In this document: positions 24,092 through 33,344 of the stretch, piece after piece
How positions within the stretch are numbered: position 1 is the first letter of the stretch
Layout: the number at the start of each line of letters is the position of its first letter
Assembly (NCBI GenBank): GCA_023394955.1
Contig: JAEWZY010000008.1
Location: 1 to 40,229, forward strand
Direction of reading: 5' to 3'
DNA: 40,229 bases
Origin: Bacillota bacterium
Lineage (GTDB): Bacteria; Bacillota; UBA4882; UBA8346
Made by a program: the position numbers and the translations under genes
The notes under the pieces: generated by a model
Seen by the model: the letters and a program-made list of their open reading frames with translations, nothing else
Database searches by the model: none
Told to the model about the DNA's origin: nothing

Positions 24092-24120
24092 AAAAAAAGA
24101 CCACCTGCGTTAAAGTGGTG
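24092..24120 (-). terminator. Intrinsic terminator of helD
   Basis: On the minus strand CACCAC and GTGGTC pair around a 10-nt loop and are followed by TTTTTTT. The element lies about 20 nt after the helD stop. Confidence 0.65.
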
Positions 24121-24140
24121 TCGAAATCGCAATCAACGTA

Positions 24141-26456
24141 TCAATAAGGAGCCCCCTTCCGGTTACCTAAAGGTTCTTCAATTAATAACGGTGTTAATTC
24201 CCCGGTATAGTAAATGATAAGCTTATGTAGAGGCCGGGTCATGATCACATAAAGCAGTTTGGTATCTAGTTCATTCTCCTGGTAGTTGCGGCTGGCGGCA
24301 TTGGCGATGATGACCACGTCAAATTCCAAGCCCTTAGCCAAGTATGACGGGAGCATCACCAGCCCGCTCCGGTACTCGGTCTCTTTTCCGGTCATAATCA
24401 CCGGAGGGTCCATGGCCTTAAAATATTGGGCAAAGCTTTCACATTCCGCAATTGTCTTACAGATAACAGCGATTGATTGATACCCCGCGTTTCTTGCTGC
24501 GGTGATTTCCCGCTCGATCCCTTTGACAATTTGCTGAATACTATCTTTCTTAATGACTCGGACCTGCTCCCCATGGCGGACCACTGGTTTGGCCAATACT
24601 AATTGGCCCTCGTTAATCCGGTTGATGACCCCGTTAGCGGCCTCCATAATCTCCACGGTAGTCCGGTAACTTTGTTCCAGGGTCAGAAATCCGCCGGCTT
24701 CATCTGCAAAAACCTCCCGGCGCAATAATTGCCAATCGGTTAAGCCCCGGTAGGAATGAATTCCTTGGCTTAGATCGCCGAAGATCGTGAAAGAGCTGTC
24801 TTTGATGATTCTCTTGACGGCATAGAGTTGGAAGACACTGAAATCCTGGGCTTCGTCGATGACAATATGTTTGACCGGGATCCGTTCCGCTAACCCATAA
24901 AAACAAAATTTGAGATAGACCAAGGGCGCTAGGTCCTCCGGCTCGATTTGGCCCGAGTTCAAGTTGGCCAGGGTCTCCCGGCGGAGGAGTTCTAAGAGCC
25001 CCGGTTCAGCCCGATCTTTGGCAAGTTCAGTCAAGAGCGCCGGGTCGGTAAGTAAATCCCGGTAGTATTTCGCCGGGCTTAACCCGGTTATCTTTTTAAA
25101 ATACTCTTTAGCGCCTACTTTAATAAACCGCTCTACTTCTTTAATCCGTTCATTCTTACTATCAATCGCCTCAATAATCAATTTTTGTCTTTTCTCCGAA
25201 TCAGGCATGGTTAATTTCAAACGTTCGATCTGTAAATTGCATTTTGTTTGCAATTTATGGAGATAACCATCTTTCCGGTCTTTCAGCCTTTTATTAAAAT
25301 GCTTCTTCAACTCCTGGAAACGTTTTAATACCGGCCAGGATCTATAATCCCTGAAAAACATATCCAATATTTCCTGATGAGTATAGAGCACCCAATTTCC
25401 AATCCGAAAATCCCCCTCCGGAATTAAGGTCCCTTCGATCCTAATCATATACTCATCAAGAATCTCTTTAAATTCCATTGAAGACTTAAAAGCGATCATT
25501 CGCTTTTCTTGTTCCATTTCAACCTGTTCCCCGGGAGTATTACCCCGATTTAGAAAATCCGTTAGCCGGTAGTTGGGGTCCCGGACCTTGATTTTCTCGC
25601 CGATTAGTTCCAAAGCGAACTCCTCAAACGTTGTCTGCCTGACCCGCTCTACACCCAACTCCGGCAAGACTTCGGAAATATAGTTGAGAAAAAAACGGTT
25701 GGGAGCGATGATCATAAAGTTCTCCGGTTTGAATGAACCTTCATAATTATAAATCAGATAAGCGATCCGATGGAGCGCAATGGTGGTCTTCCCGCTCCCG
25801 GCCACTCCTTGAATGATTAAGGGGGTTTTAAGGTCCGCCCGGATAATCCGGTTTTGCTCCGCCTGGATTGTGGCTACAATCTCCTTAAGCCGGTTATCGG
25901 CGCTGGCCCCTAAATGGACTTGGAGAAATTGGTCGTTGGTAGTAATATCGATATCGAAGATCTCCTTGAGAACCCCCGCTTCAATAGTAAATTGGCGTTT
26001 TAAAGACAATTCCCCATCGATCTCTCCCTCGGGGCAGAAATATTTGGCTGGCCCCAATCTTTCCTCATAATATAAATCGGCTACAGGCGCCCGCCAATCG
26101 ACGATGATCAACTCTTGGTCTTCCTCCCGCGCCAGGCACATTTTACCGATATACAGCTTCTCAAGGGCCGGTTTGCCAGTTTCCCAAAAGTCAATTCTAG
26201 CAAAGTACGGTTTATCCTGGGCTTCCTCCAGGTTCCTTAACTTCAGCTCTAAGCTGCTTTGAAGGGCGGCATTAACCATCAGATCGATGAATTCCTGGCT
26301 GCCTTCGGAATTGACAATTCTCCGAAACCGGTTAACTTCCTTGTCCACGTGACTTTTTTTACCGGTCGAACTTTCCAGGATTTTCTCGACATAATCGAGG
26401 GTATACTTCAAGTGGTTCTTTTCTCCGTAATAAGCTTTATGATCTTCCGCCGGCAT
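24141..26456 (-). CDS. helD: RNA polymerase recycling motor ATPase HelD (UvrD/Rep-like)
   Basis: The 771-residue protein fits HelD. It has an N-terminal coiled-coil arm (about residues 1-80) predicted to reach into RNA polymerase, a conserved segment YFARIDFW...LYIGKMCLAREEDQELIIVDWRAPVADLYYE (about 84-131), Walker A GVAGSGKTT (217-225), Walker B VIDEAQD (532-538), and a C-terminal superfamily-1 half with YRTTVEIMEAAN and a final segment KGLEFDVVIIANA. HelD removes stalled polymerase from nucleic acid. Start is ATG 26456, preceded by AAGGAGG. It is a monocistronic unit with its own terminator. Confidence 0.92.
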   Translation of the reverse strand: MPAEDHKAYYGEKNHLKYTLDYVEKILESSTGKKSHVDKEVNRFRRIVNSEGSQEFIDLMVNAALQSSLELKLRNLEEAQDKPYFARIDFWETGKPALEKLYIGKMCLAREEDQELIIVDWRAPVADLYYEERLGPAKYFCPEGEIDGELSLKRQFTIEAGVLKEIFDIDITTNDQFLQVHLGASADNRLKEIVATIQAEQNRIIRADLKTPLIIQGVAGSGKTTIALHRIAYLIYNYEGSFKPENFMIIAPNRFFLNYISEVLPELGVERVRQTTFEEFALELIGEKIKVRDPNYRLTDFLNRGNTPGEQVEMEQEKRMIAFKSSMEFKEILDEYMIRIEGTLIPEGDFRIGNWVLYTHQEILDMFFRDYRSWPVLKRFQELKKHFNKRLKDRKDGYLHKLQTKCNLQIERLKLTMPDSEKRQKLIIEAIDSKNERIKEVERFIKVGAKEYFKKITGLSPAKYYRDLLTDPALLTELAKDRAEPGLLELLRRETLANLNSGQIEPEDLAPLVYLKFCFYGLAERIPVKHIVIDEAQDFSVFQLYAVKRIIKDSSFTIFGDLSQGIHSYRGLTDWQLLRREVFADEAGGFLTLEQSYRTTVEIMEAANGVINRINEGQLVLAKPVVRHGEQVRVIKKDSIQQIVKGIEREITAARNAGYQSIAVICKTIAECESFAQYFKAMDPPVIMTGKETEYRSGLVMLPSYLAKGLEFDVVIIANAASRNYQENELDTKLLYVIMTRPLHKLIIYYTGELTPLLIEEPLGNRKGAPY

Positions 26457-26564
26457 AATGCGCCTCCTTCATTCTTTATTATTTTAGGTGGAACTCTATT
26501 TTAATCGAAAGCGATGAAAAAACAAAGCTTAATTTGGGCCTAAATATATATATTTAAGAAATTT

Positions 26565-26600
26565 AAGAACCTCTCAGCGGATGAAAGTCGAGAGGTTCTT
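26565..26600. terminator. Perfect 11-bp hairpin downstream of MFS gene
   Basis: AAGAACCTCTC (26565-26575) and GAGAGGTTCTT (26590-26600) pair exactly with a 14-nt loop. The better T run is on the plus-strand side, but the only nearby gene end is the minus-strand MFS gene at 26633. It may terminate in both directions, shielding helD from read-through. Confidence 0.65.
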
Positions 26601-26632
26601 TCTTTTTATATCATATTATTTGTTGAATAATC

Positions 26633-27781
26633 TTAGCTGCTGCTCTTCCTGGTTGTCGCCAAACTTAACAACCCGCTTCCCACCATTAATATACTTGTCA
26701 TCGCAAATGTAAAGACCACCCCGAAACCATCGCTGATAATTCCGGAAACTGTCGGCCCCAAAAACATTCCCAACGCATAAACGGCCTGAAAAACCCCCAT
26801 CGCAGTTGTTTTCATGGAGTCATCGACACCTTTTTGGCACATCCCCATTAAAGCCGGGAGCACAATTCCTCTTCCCAGTCCGCCACAGGCGGTCAGTAAG
26901 GATAAAACCCAAAAGTTTTTAGTAACGGGCAAAAACAAGAGACCAACGGCTACGCATAGAAAACCAAATAAGAGCAGATAATCCCGTTTGATTAATTGGA
27001 GTAATTTACCCAGTAAAAAGGAGCCGAAGATCGTCGGAACCATCCCGAAGAGAGAAAGAATTCCCAAGTCCCCTTTACTCGCCCCCAAAGCTACCGCAAA
27101 AACCGGGCTGAAACTGATTAATGCCCAAGAACCATACTGCAATAAAATCCCTAATGCGGAAGCCAAGGCTACCCAAGGATGGAGACTGATGGCTATTAAA
27201 TTATGCCAATTGAATCTTCGGGGAGGAGCCTTGGTTTCATTTCCCATTAACATCAAAGCAAACAATCCTAAGAACCCCGTAATCAAAGCAGCTGCAAAAG
27301 GCGCGTTCCACCCCCATAGCTCCGCTAAGAATGCTCCCGATAAGGATGCGATTAACTGTCCTACATTGGAAACGGCAAATAATAGGCCCATAGTTGGAGT
27401 GACTTTATCTTGAGGAAAATAAGTGGCGATTAAGACAGTCAAAGCGACCCAGGTGGCTGCGGAAACCCCGGCCAAGGCGCGGGCCCAAAATAGAGCTATA
27501 GGTGAACCGGCCCAAATGAAAAGCAGATTTGAAATGATCCCGGCTAAAACACCTAAAACCACAAACGGTTTCTTACGGCCGAAACTATCGGCTAGAACTC
27601 CGGTGGGAATCCTAAAGAGGGCTTGGGTCAATCCATAAGCTCCGCTGACCAAGCCGATCATTGACATGGATCCGCCAAGATGTTTGACATAGGCCGGGAG
27701 AACTTGTGCGTAAAAGTAGGTGGGCATCCAAAAGGTGAGAGTGACGATCGAGAAGACCAGCCGTTGATATCGTAAGTTCAT
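26633..27781 (-). CDS. MFS transporter, sugar/drug exporter-like
   Basis: This 382-residue protein has about twelve helices, motif A as GVLADSFGRKKP (about 61-72), and a second half with QAVYALGMFLGPTVSGIISDGFG. It lacks signal peptides and large loops. It resembles YfcJ/YwoG-like and quinolone-resistance-type MFS proteins, but substrate assignment is not possible. The ATG at 27781 has AGGTG upstream, and a TATAAT-like box sits about 40 nt before the start. It is a single gene unit between helD and ahcY. Confidence 0.85.
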   Translation of the reverse strand: MNLRYQRLVFSIVTLTFWMPTYFYAQVLPAYVKHLGGSMSMIGLVSGAYGLTQALFRIPTGVLADSFGRKKPFVVLGVLAGIISNLLFIWAGSPIALFWARALAGVSAATWVALTVLIATYFPQDKVTPTMGLLFAVSNVGQLIASLSGAFLAELWGWNAPFAAALITGFLGLFALMLMGNETKAPPRRFNWHNLIAISLHPWVALASALGILLQYGSWALISFSPVFAVALGASKGDLGILSLFGMVPTIFGSFLLGKLLQLIKRDYLLLFGFLCVAVGLLFLPVTKNFWVLSLLTACGGLGRGIVLPALMGMCQKGVDDSMKTTAMGVFQAVYALGMFLGPTVSGIISDGFGVVFTFAMTSILMVGSGLLSLATTRKSSS

Positions 27782-27857
27782 ATTATTTCACCTGTGTATC
27801 ATGTTCGTATGTAATAATTATAACATATACAGGGAAAAAGAAAAGTAAAGCGAAGAA

Positions 27858-27884
27858 CAAAGACCACTGTAAAAGTGGCCTTTG
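27858..27884. terminator. Hairpin downstream of ahcY
   Basis: CAAAGACCAC and GTGGCCTTTG pair with one mismatch around a 7-nt loop. It lies 120 nt after the ahcY stop and has no long T run, so termination is only possible. Confidence 0.35.
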
Positions 27885-28004
27885 TCGTCAACCAATCAGC
27901 GCATAAACGTGATATTCATCTTAGTTCCAGGTACCCCAAATCAACGGCCTTTACCCAATCCCCTTTATCAGCGGCATCTGCGTTATCTGTGGTATCTGTG
28001 TTCA

Positions 28005-29261
28005 TCAGGTCCCCATGTCGTAACTGGCCAAGTACTTTACTTGTTCCGGAGTTAATTTCTCTAGTTTCACATTCATACTGGTCAATTTCATCCGGGCAAT
28101 ATCTTGATCGATTGCTTCCGGGACCGGGTACACTTTCTTTTCTAATTTTTTAGCATTCTTATACATATATTCCGCAGCTAACGCCTGATTAGCAAAGCTC
28201 ATATCCATTACTACCGCCGGATGCCCCTCGGCCGAGGCCAAATTGACCAAGCGGCCCTCGGCTAATAATCTAATCCGGCGACCGTCGTTTAAAATGAATT
28301 CTTCCACATTCTCCCGGGCTTGATGCTTTTCTTTGGAAAGTTTCTCTAAGACCGGTATATTGATCTCCACGTCAAAGTGGCCGGAATTACAAACTATGGC
28401 CCCATCCTTCATCGCTTTAAAATGCCGTTCGTCAATGACATTGATATTACCGGTAACGGTTACAAAAATATCGCCGATCCGGGCTGCTTCATCCATATCC
28501 ATCACCCGGAACCCGTCCATCACCGCTTCCAATCCTTTTAAAGGATCAATCTCAGTTACCACCACATTGGCCCCAGCGCCTCTCGCCCTCATGGCTAGCC
28601 CTCTGCCGCACCAACCGTACCCAGCGACCACAAAGGCGGCCCCGGCGATCAGAAAATTAGTAGCCCGCAAGATACCGTCAATGGTTGATTGGCCGGTGCC
28701 GTAACGGTTGTCAAACATATGCTTGGTTAAAGCGTCATTAACAGCGATGATCGGATACTTTAATATCCCTTGCTTTTCCATGGCCTTTAACCGGATTACT
28801 CCGGTAGTGGTTTCCTCGGTCCCTCCGATCACATCAGGAATTAATTCAGGCCGTTTAGTGTGGAGGGTATTAACGAGATCCGCACCATCATCCATAGTAA
28901 TCTGAGGTTTAATATCAAGCGCCTGATTAATATGGCGATAGTATATTTCTTCGTCCTCACCCCGGATAGCATAGGTTGAAATACCGTAGTCCAAGTTCAA
29001 AGCGGCGGCAACCGGGTCTTGGGTCGATAACGGATTGGAAGCGCAAAGCGCTACCTCCGCTCCACCCGCTTTTAAAGCCCGCATCAAGTTAGCGGTTTCG
29101 GTAGTAACATGTAAACAAGCTCCGATCTTTAATCCTTTAAGAGGTTTCTCTTTTTCCCATATATTCCGAATCGAGGCTAATACCGGCATACTAGCGTCAG
29201 CCCATTCGATCCGGCGCTTTCCTTCCTGAGCTAAAGCAGCGTCTTTATAGTCGCCCGGCAA
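28005..29261 (-). CDS. ahcY: Adenosylhomocysteinase
   Basis: The enzyme splits S-adenosylhomocysteine to adenosine and homocysteine, clearing the product inhibitor of methyltransferases. Its NAD-binding domain has GYGWCGRGLAMRARG, and the active-site segments are DNRYGTGQSTIDGI, NSGHFDVEI and the C-terminal QVKYLASYDMGT. The frame opens at a TTG at 29276, but GGGAG lies just 8 nt before a TTG at 29261, so the 418-residue form (MPGDYKDAALAQEG) is preferred. The length suits the shorter bacterial and archaeal class without the 40-residue insertion. It lies downstream of dapA on the same strand, 97-112 nt away, and may be read-through from the DAP cluster. Confidence 0.93.
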   Translation of the reverse strand: MPGDYKDAALAQEGKRRIEWADASMPVLASIRNIWEKEKPLKGLKIGACLHVTTETANLMRALKAGGAEVALCASNPLSTQDPVAAALNLDYGISTYAIRGEDEEIYYRHINQALDIKPQITMDDGADLVNTLHTKRPELIPDVIGGTEETTTGVIRLKAMEKQGILKYPIIAVNDALTKHMFDNRYGTGQSTIDGILRATNFLIAGAAFVVAGYGWCGRGLAMRARGAGANVVVTEIDPLKGLEAVMDGFRVMDMDEAARIGDIFVTVTGNINVIDERHFKAMKDGAIVCNSGHFDVEINIPVLEKLSKEKHQARENVEEFILNDGRRIRLLAEGRLVNLASAEGHPAVVMDMSFANQALAAEYMYKNAKKLEKKVYPVPEAIDQDIARMKLTSMNVKLEKLTPEQVKYLASYDMGT

Positions 29262-29373
29262 GATCATCACTCCCAATATGTCAGAATAATAAACAAATTA
29301 ATTATATCATAATATTCGGCTAACGTAAGTCGTTTTGATATGTTTTAGAGTAAAAAGGCCCTGAAATACCGAT

Positions 29374-30252
29374 TTATAATAGGCCTAAATTCTTGAGCGC
29401 TTCCCGTATGACCTCGGTCTCTCTTTCGGACGCTTCCACTAACGGAAGGCGTAGGCCGCCAACCTTTAGCCCCACCAGATTACAGGCGGTTTTAACCATA
29501 ATCGGATTAGTATTGATAAACAAAGCCCTAAAAAGCGGCCCCAAACTAGCGTTAATTTCCGCTGCTTTACTAACTCCGCCCTGTTCATAAGCGGTTACCA
29601 TCTCGTTGATCTTACGTCCGGCAATATGTCCGGCCACACTAATAATACCCACCCCGCCCACACTCAATATAGGCAGGGTAAAAGCATCGTCTCCGCTATA
29701 AATCAAAAAATCAGAAGGCGTCTTTTCAAAAATTTCGCTTACTTGGGCCAGGTTTCCGGAAGATTCCTTAACTCCGGCCACGTTTTCAATCTCCGATAAC
29801 CTTACCATGGTATCGACATTAATATTGACTCCGGTCCGGCCGGGAATATTATAAACAATCGCCGGCAAGGAAGTGGACCCGGCAATCTCTTTGAAGTGCC
29901 GGTACAATCCTTCTTGAGAAGGTTTATTGTAGTAAGGCGCCACTAATAAAAGCCCGTCAACTCCGGTTTTTTCAGCCTCCTTGGTTAACTCAACGCTTTC
30001 GGCTGTATTATAGGAACCGGTCCCTGCGATTACCGTCCCCTTACCCCCGATCGCTTCAACCACCGCCCGGAAAAGATTTAACTTTTCCTGCTTAGACAAA
30101 GTCGGTGATTCACCGGTTGTACCGCAAACAACCACCCCGTCAGAACCTGATTCAATTAACCGGACTACCAGCTCTTGGGTTTTTTGATAATCAACTTCCA
30201 AGTTTCCATTAAAAGGTGTTACCATTGCCGTCAATACTTTACCGAATTTCAC
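29374..30252 (-). CDS. dapA: 4-hydroxy-tetrahydrodipicolinate synthase
   Basis: The 292-residue aldolase condenses pyruvate and aspartate semialdehyde at the first committed step to DAP, lysine and dipicolinate. Visible features are GTTGES (44-49), the catalytic Tyr in IVYNIPGRT (Y134), R139, and the Schiff-base lysine K162 in GVKESSGN. The frame is open to 30312, but the GGGGAGG site supports a GTG at 30252 (or 30255 or 30258), placing the start 19 nt after the lysC stop. It is the last biosynthetic gene of the riboswitch-led cluster. Downstream is ahcY, with only a weak hairpin between. Confidence 0.95.
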   Translation of the reverse strand: MKFGKVLTAMVTPFNGNLEVDYQKTQELVVRLIESGSDGVVVCGTTGESPTLSKQEKLNLFRAVVEAIGGKGTVIAGTGSYNTAESVELTKEAEKTGVDGLLLVAPYYNKPSQEGLYRHFKEIAGSTSLPAIVYNIPGRTGVNINVDTMVRLSEIENVAGVKESSGNLAQVSEIFEKTPSDFLIYSGDDAFTLPILSVGGVGIISVAGHIAGRKINEMVTAYEQGGVSKAAEINASLGPLFRALFINTNPIMVKTACNLVGLKVGGLRLPLVEASERETEVIREALKNLGLL

Positions 30253-30271
30253 CACCACAATCCTCCCCTTT

Positions 30272-31489
30272 CTATGCCAACTCAAATTCATCGTGCAAAG
30301 CTTGTAAAGCATTGCACATTTCTTCCCGTTTCACCAGGCAAGCGATATTAGTATGAGAATCGGTAGAATGATAGATGGAGATCCCCGCCCGTTGTAAACC
30401 TTTAACCATTCGGGCCATTACTCCGGGGACTCCCCGCATACCTGAACCAACAATTGCTACTTTGGCAAAACCTTTTTCAGCTGATATCCGGAGACTTTGA
30501 CCGGCTAAAACCTCGCTGGCCCGGTCCGAATAATCTTCTTTGAGGATAAAGCCGATTTGGTTAGGAGACACCTGAATCATATCCACACTAATGCCGACTT
30601 TAGCCATTAGTTGAAAGACTTCCAACACTTGCCCGTTTTTATTCATATCTTCATTCGATTGTATTTTGACCAGAGCCATCTCCGAGATATGGGCCAATCC
30701 GGTAACAACCTTATCACTGCGAATCTCCACCTGAGCGATGTTATTTCCGTCACTGATTAGTGTACCCAAGTTATCGGAGAAAGTGGATCTGATTCGCAGT
30801 GACACCCGGCCTTCCATTGCGATCTCAACAGCTCTCGGGTGCACTACCTTCGCTCCCAAATGAGCCATTTCACAGACTTCATTATAAGTCATCTCCGTCA
30901 ACGGCTTGGCTTGAGGGACGAGGCGGGGATCGGCAGTCATTACTCCGTCGACGTCGGTATAGATTTCTACCACATCGGCTTTTAGAGCCACTCCTAAAGC
31001 AGCCCCCGTAGTATCACTGCCTCCTCGCCCTAATGTAGTCATTTCCCCATCGGATGTTATCCCCTGAAACCCGGCGACCACCGCGACTTTCCCTTCTCCA
31101 AGGCAACGGATGAGGTTATCGGGTTTAATCTCAATAATTCTGGCATTATTGAAGTTGTGGTCGGTAATGATTCCGGCCTGCCCCCCGGTAAAAGCTTGGG
31201 CCTCAATCCCATGGACCTTTAGGGTTTGTACCATAACAACTGTAGAAATATTCTCGCCGCAAGACATCAGTAAATCCAATTCTCTAGGCTTAACATACTT
31301 CTGGACGCCTCGGGCCAGCCCGATTAAAGTATCGGTGGCATATGGATCTCCGGCCCGGCCCATTGCCGAAACCACTACTACCACTCTATTGCCCTGGTCA
31401 ATGGCTTCCCGGACTTTTTTAACTACCTGTTCCCTGCCTTCCGGTTTTGCAACTGATGTTCCTCCGAATTTTTGAACGATGATATGCAT
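30272..31489 (-). CDS. lysC: Aspartokinase (DapG/LysC type)
   Basis: The 405-residue kinase phosphorylates aspartate, opening the lysine/DAP/threonine/methionine pathway. The N-terminus has KFGGTSVAKPEGR, later TTLGRGGSDTTGAALG and TDVDGVMTADPRLVP. Two C-terminal ACT domains (about 265-400) imply feedback control, by DAP if it acts as DapG of Bacillus, or by lysine. The ATG at 31489 follows GGGGGT. The order spoVFB, lysC, dapA reproduces the Bacillus order except that asd is missing between spoVFB and the kinase. A gap of 195 nt from spoVFB could hold a second promoter. Confidence 0.95.
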   Translation of the reverse strand: MHIIVQKFGGTSVAKPEGREQVVKKVREAIDQGNRVVVVVSAMGRAGDPYATDTLIGLARGVQKYVKPRELDLLMSCGENISTVVMVQTLKVHGIEAQAFTGGQAGIITDHNFNNARIIEIKPDNLIRCLGEGKVAVVAGFQGITSDGEMTTLGRGGSDTTGAALGVALKADVVEIYTDVDGVMTADPRLVPQAKPLTEMTYNEVCEMAHLGAKVVHPRAVEIAMEGRVSLRIRSTFSDNLGTLISDGNNIAQVEIRSDKVVTGLAHISEMALVKIQSNEDMNKNGQVLEVFQLMAKVGISVDMIQVSPNQIGFILKEDYSDRASEVLAGQSLRISAEKGFAKVAIVGSGMRGVPGVMARMVKGLQRAGISIYHSTDSHTNIACLVKREEMCNALQALHDEFELA

Positions 31490-31567
31490 GGTTAGACCCC
31501 CAATTATCCGAGTATCGAGTTGTCCAATAACTTTATTTAAAGTATTACATAAACTCAGGCGATTGGT

Positions 31568-31612
31568 TTTGGCTATTGGCGTTAGTTATTGCTTTTAAAG
31601 CCAGTAGCCAAA
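31568..31612 (-). repeat. Dispersed intergenic repeat, copy B, with inverted-repeat arms
   Basis: TTTGGCTATTGGC (31568-31580) and GCCAGTAGCCAAA (31600-31612) form a 13-bp near-perfect inverted repeat with a 19-nt loop. Read on the minus strand it matches copy A at 22656-22692. It sits between lysC and spoVFB. Confidence 0.55.
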
Positions 31613-31664
31613 TCCCAAAAACCGGAAGCAAATTAATTTATTCACTTCAGACCTGGTAAAACTA

Positions 31665-31689
31665 AACTGAAAAACCCCCGCCTTCAGTT
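31665..31689 (-). terminator. Weak hairpin at end of spoVFB
   Basis: AACTGAA and TTCAGTT pair around GGCGGGGGTTT at the spoVFB stop, with a short T run beyond. It could terminate or attenuate between spoVFB and lysC. Confidence 0.45.
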
Positions 31690-32271
31690 ATAAGTGATCA
31701 ATAACGGTTGAATTTGACGGTTTTGAAGCGCTTCCAAAATGGTCTCCGGCAACAGACTCATCTTGGCGATCAAGGAAGCTTCTTTAGTTTCCGGCGCATC
31801 TTGGCCAAAGGGCACAAAAAAGACATTTTTCCGGTTAAGCAGCGTCCCTAAATTCTTGGCGTTAGCGCTTAGCCCATCATTAGTAGAGATCGCGATTACT
31901 ACCGGGCGATTATTGCGCAGTTCAGCTTTGCAAGCCAATAAAACACTGCTGTCGGTTACCCCCGAGGCCAATTTAGCCAAGGTATTGCCGGTACATGGCG
32001 CTACCACAACAAGGTCAAACATTTTTTTAGGCCCGATTGGTTCAACATCTACCAGCGTCAATAATGGTTTTTCCCCGGTAATAGCGTCGATTTTTCCCAG
32101 TAGTTCTTCAACCGTTCCGTACCGTGTATCATTAGTAACAACCGCTTGAGATAAAATGGGTATCACCCGGGCTCCTTCGTCCTTCAGAAGCCGCATCATC
32201 GGTAATGCTTCGGCGATTGTACAATGAGAACCGGTGACAGCAAAACCAATCTTAAGATCTTTAAACCTCAT
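31684..32271 (-). CDS. spoVFB: Dipicolinate synthase subunit B
   Basis: The 195-residue flavoprotein-like subunit has an N-terminal Rossmann-type segment (KIGFAVTGSHCTIAEALPMMRLL), a middle PCTGNTLAKLASGVTDSSVLLACKAELRN that matches the flavoprotein family, and an end LPETILEALQNRQIQPLLITYN. With SpoVFA it oxidises the tetrahydrodipicolinate-pathway intermediate to dipicolinic acid in the mother cell. Its ATG overlaps the spoVFA stop (ATGA). The presence of both subunits is direct evidence that the host forms endospores. A hairpin overlaps its stop. Confidence 0.95.
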   Translation of the reverse strand: MRFKDLKIGFAVTGSHCTIAEALPMMRLLKDEGARVIPILSQAVVTNDTRYGTVEELLGKIDAITGEKPLLTLVDVEPIGPKKMFDLVVVAPCTGNTLAKLASGVTDSSVLLACKAELRNNRPVVIAISTNDGLSANAKNLGTLLNRKNVFFVPFGQDAPETKEASLIAKMSLLPETILEALQNRQIQPLLITYN

Positions 32272-33164
32272 TTCGAACCACCCCCATTCATAAAATTCGC
32301 AATTAATTTGGGGATGGCCGATGCCAGTATTTTGCCTGCTGTCTTAGGAGCAACTTTACCGGGTAAGCCGGGAGCTAAAATTGCTTTCAGATTTAGTCTT
32401 TTGGCTTCTTCAAAATCGGTCCCACCCGGCGGCGAAGCCAAATCAATGATTAATGCCTCCGGTCGGACCCCGGCTAATTCCTCTCCACCTAACACCCGGG
32501 CGGGAACAGTATTGATAATGATATCAGCCGAAGGTAAAACCGTTACTAAATCCCGCTGTAAAACCGGATCTAAACTTAACTCTATCCCCCGGGCTATCAA
32601 AGCCTCCCGTCTAGCGGAAACTATTACCCGGGCGCCCAAAGATTTGAAGACTCTGGCGGTGGTCATTCCTACCCTGCCGAAACCGATTACTACTACCGTA
32701 CTGCCATGAATCGTGATTGGCAGTTCCTCCATGGCAAGTTGCGCCGCTCCTTCAGCGGTGGGAATTGAGTTCAAAATAGCTATTTCATCATCATCTGCGT
32801 ACCGCAGGACATCGATTCGCATTTCAGCGGCAATTTGCCGCCATTTCGAAGGTAACTGGCCGGTAACGAGCAACGCTTTTTCGGTCAAAGCCTGAAAGCA
32901 ACTTCCAAAGTCGATGAATTCATCGGCTTGATAACTCCGGACCAATCCGTGATCGTCCATGCCGCTAATTGGGAGGATGGTTATTTTAGAATCCGTTAAC
33001 GCTCGCGGCAGATCAGGTACTAAATCCACCGAATCCGGCAGGTTTAGAGGCGGATGGCCAAAGATACCGACCTTTTTATAGAGAGCGCTCAGCGCACGGG
33101 CAACCTCAATCTGGCGGGCATCTCCTCCAACTACCGTAACCTGGTAAGGGTAAGCTCGCTCCAA
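32268..33164 (-). CDS. spoVFA: Dipicolinate synthase subunit A
   Basis: The 298-residue NAD(P)-dependent subunit contains VVGGDARQIEVARAL at the N-terminus, GFGRVGMTTARVFKSLGARV as the dinucleotide-binding motif (about residues 157-176), and PARVLGGEEL and LASPPGGTDFEEAK near the C-terminal side. It catalyses the dehydrogenation giving DPA, the major spore-core solute. Start is TTG at 33164 with AAGGAGGAG upstream. It lies 180 nt after dapB in an interval that may hold a late-sporulation promoter; I could not identify a convincing sigma-K box there. It is cotranslated with spoVFB. Confidence 0.95.
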   Translation of the reverse strand: MERAYPYQVTVVGGDARQIEVARALSALYKKVGIFGHPPLNLPDSVDLVPDLPRALTDSKITILPISGMDDHGLVRSYQADEFIDFGSCFQALTEKALLVTGQLPSKWRQIAAEMRIDVLRYADDDEIAILNSIPTAEGAAQLAMEELPITIHGSTVVVIGFGRVGMTTARVFKSLGARVIVSARREALIARGIELSLDPVLQRDLVTVLPSADIIINTVPARVLGGEELAGVRPEALIIDLASPPGGTDFEEAKRLNLKAILAPGLPGKVAPKTAGKILASAIPKLIANFMNGGGSK

Positions 33165-33344
33165 TATGATTCTCCTCCTTCCATGCTAAAAGCATAGGAT
33201 AATGTAGTATATTCCGGGTTGGAATCGGAGGTGAAGCATATATCTGAATGACCAACGTTTAGCCCTTAAGCCCGTGAATGAAAAAACGCAAATAGCTTGA
33301 AAATGTTTACCTTAATTCTTCCGTCTAATGCATAATTCCTTTAA

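Noticed and set aside
33165..33344. Possible late-sporulation (sigma-K or sigma-G) promoter upstream of spoVFA
   Set aside because: A TATACTA-like segment exists, but no properly spaced -35 partner could be found, so I do not annotate it.
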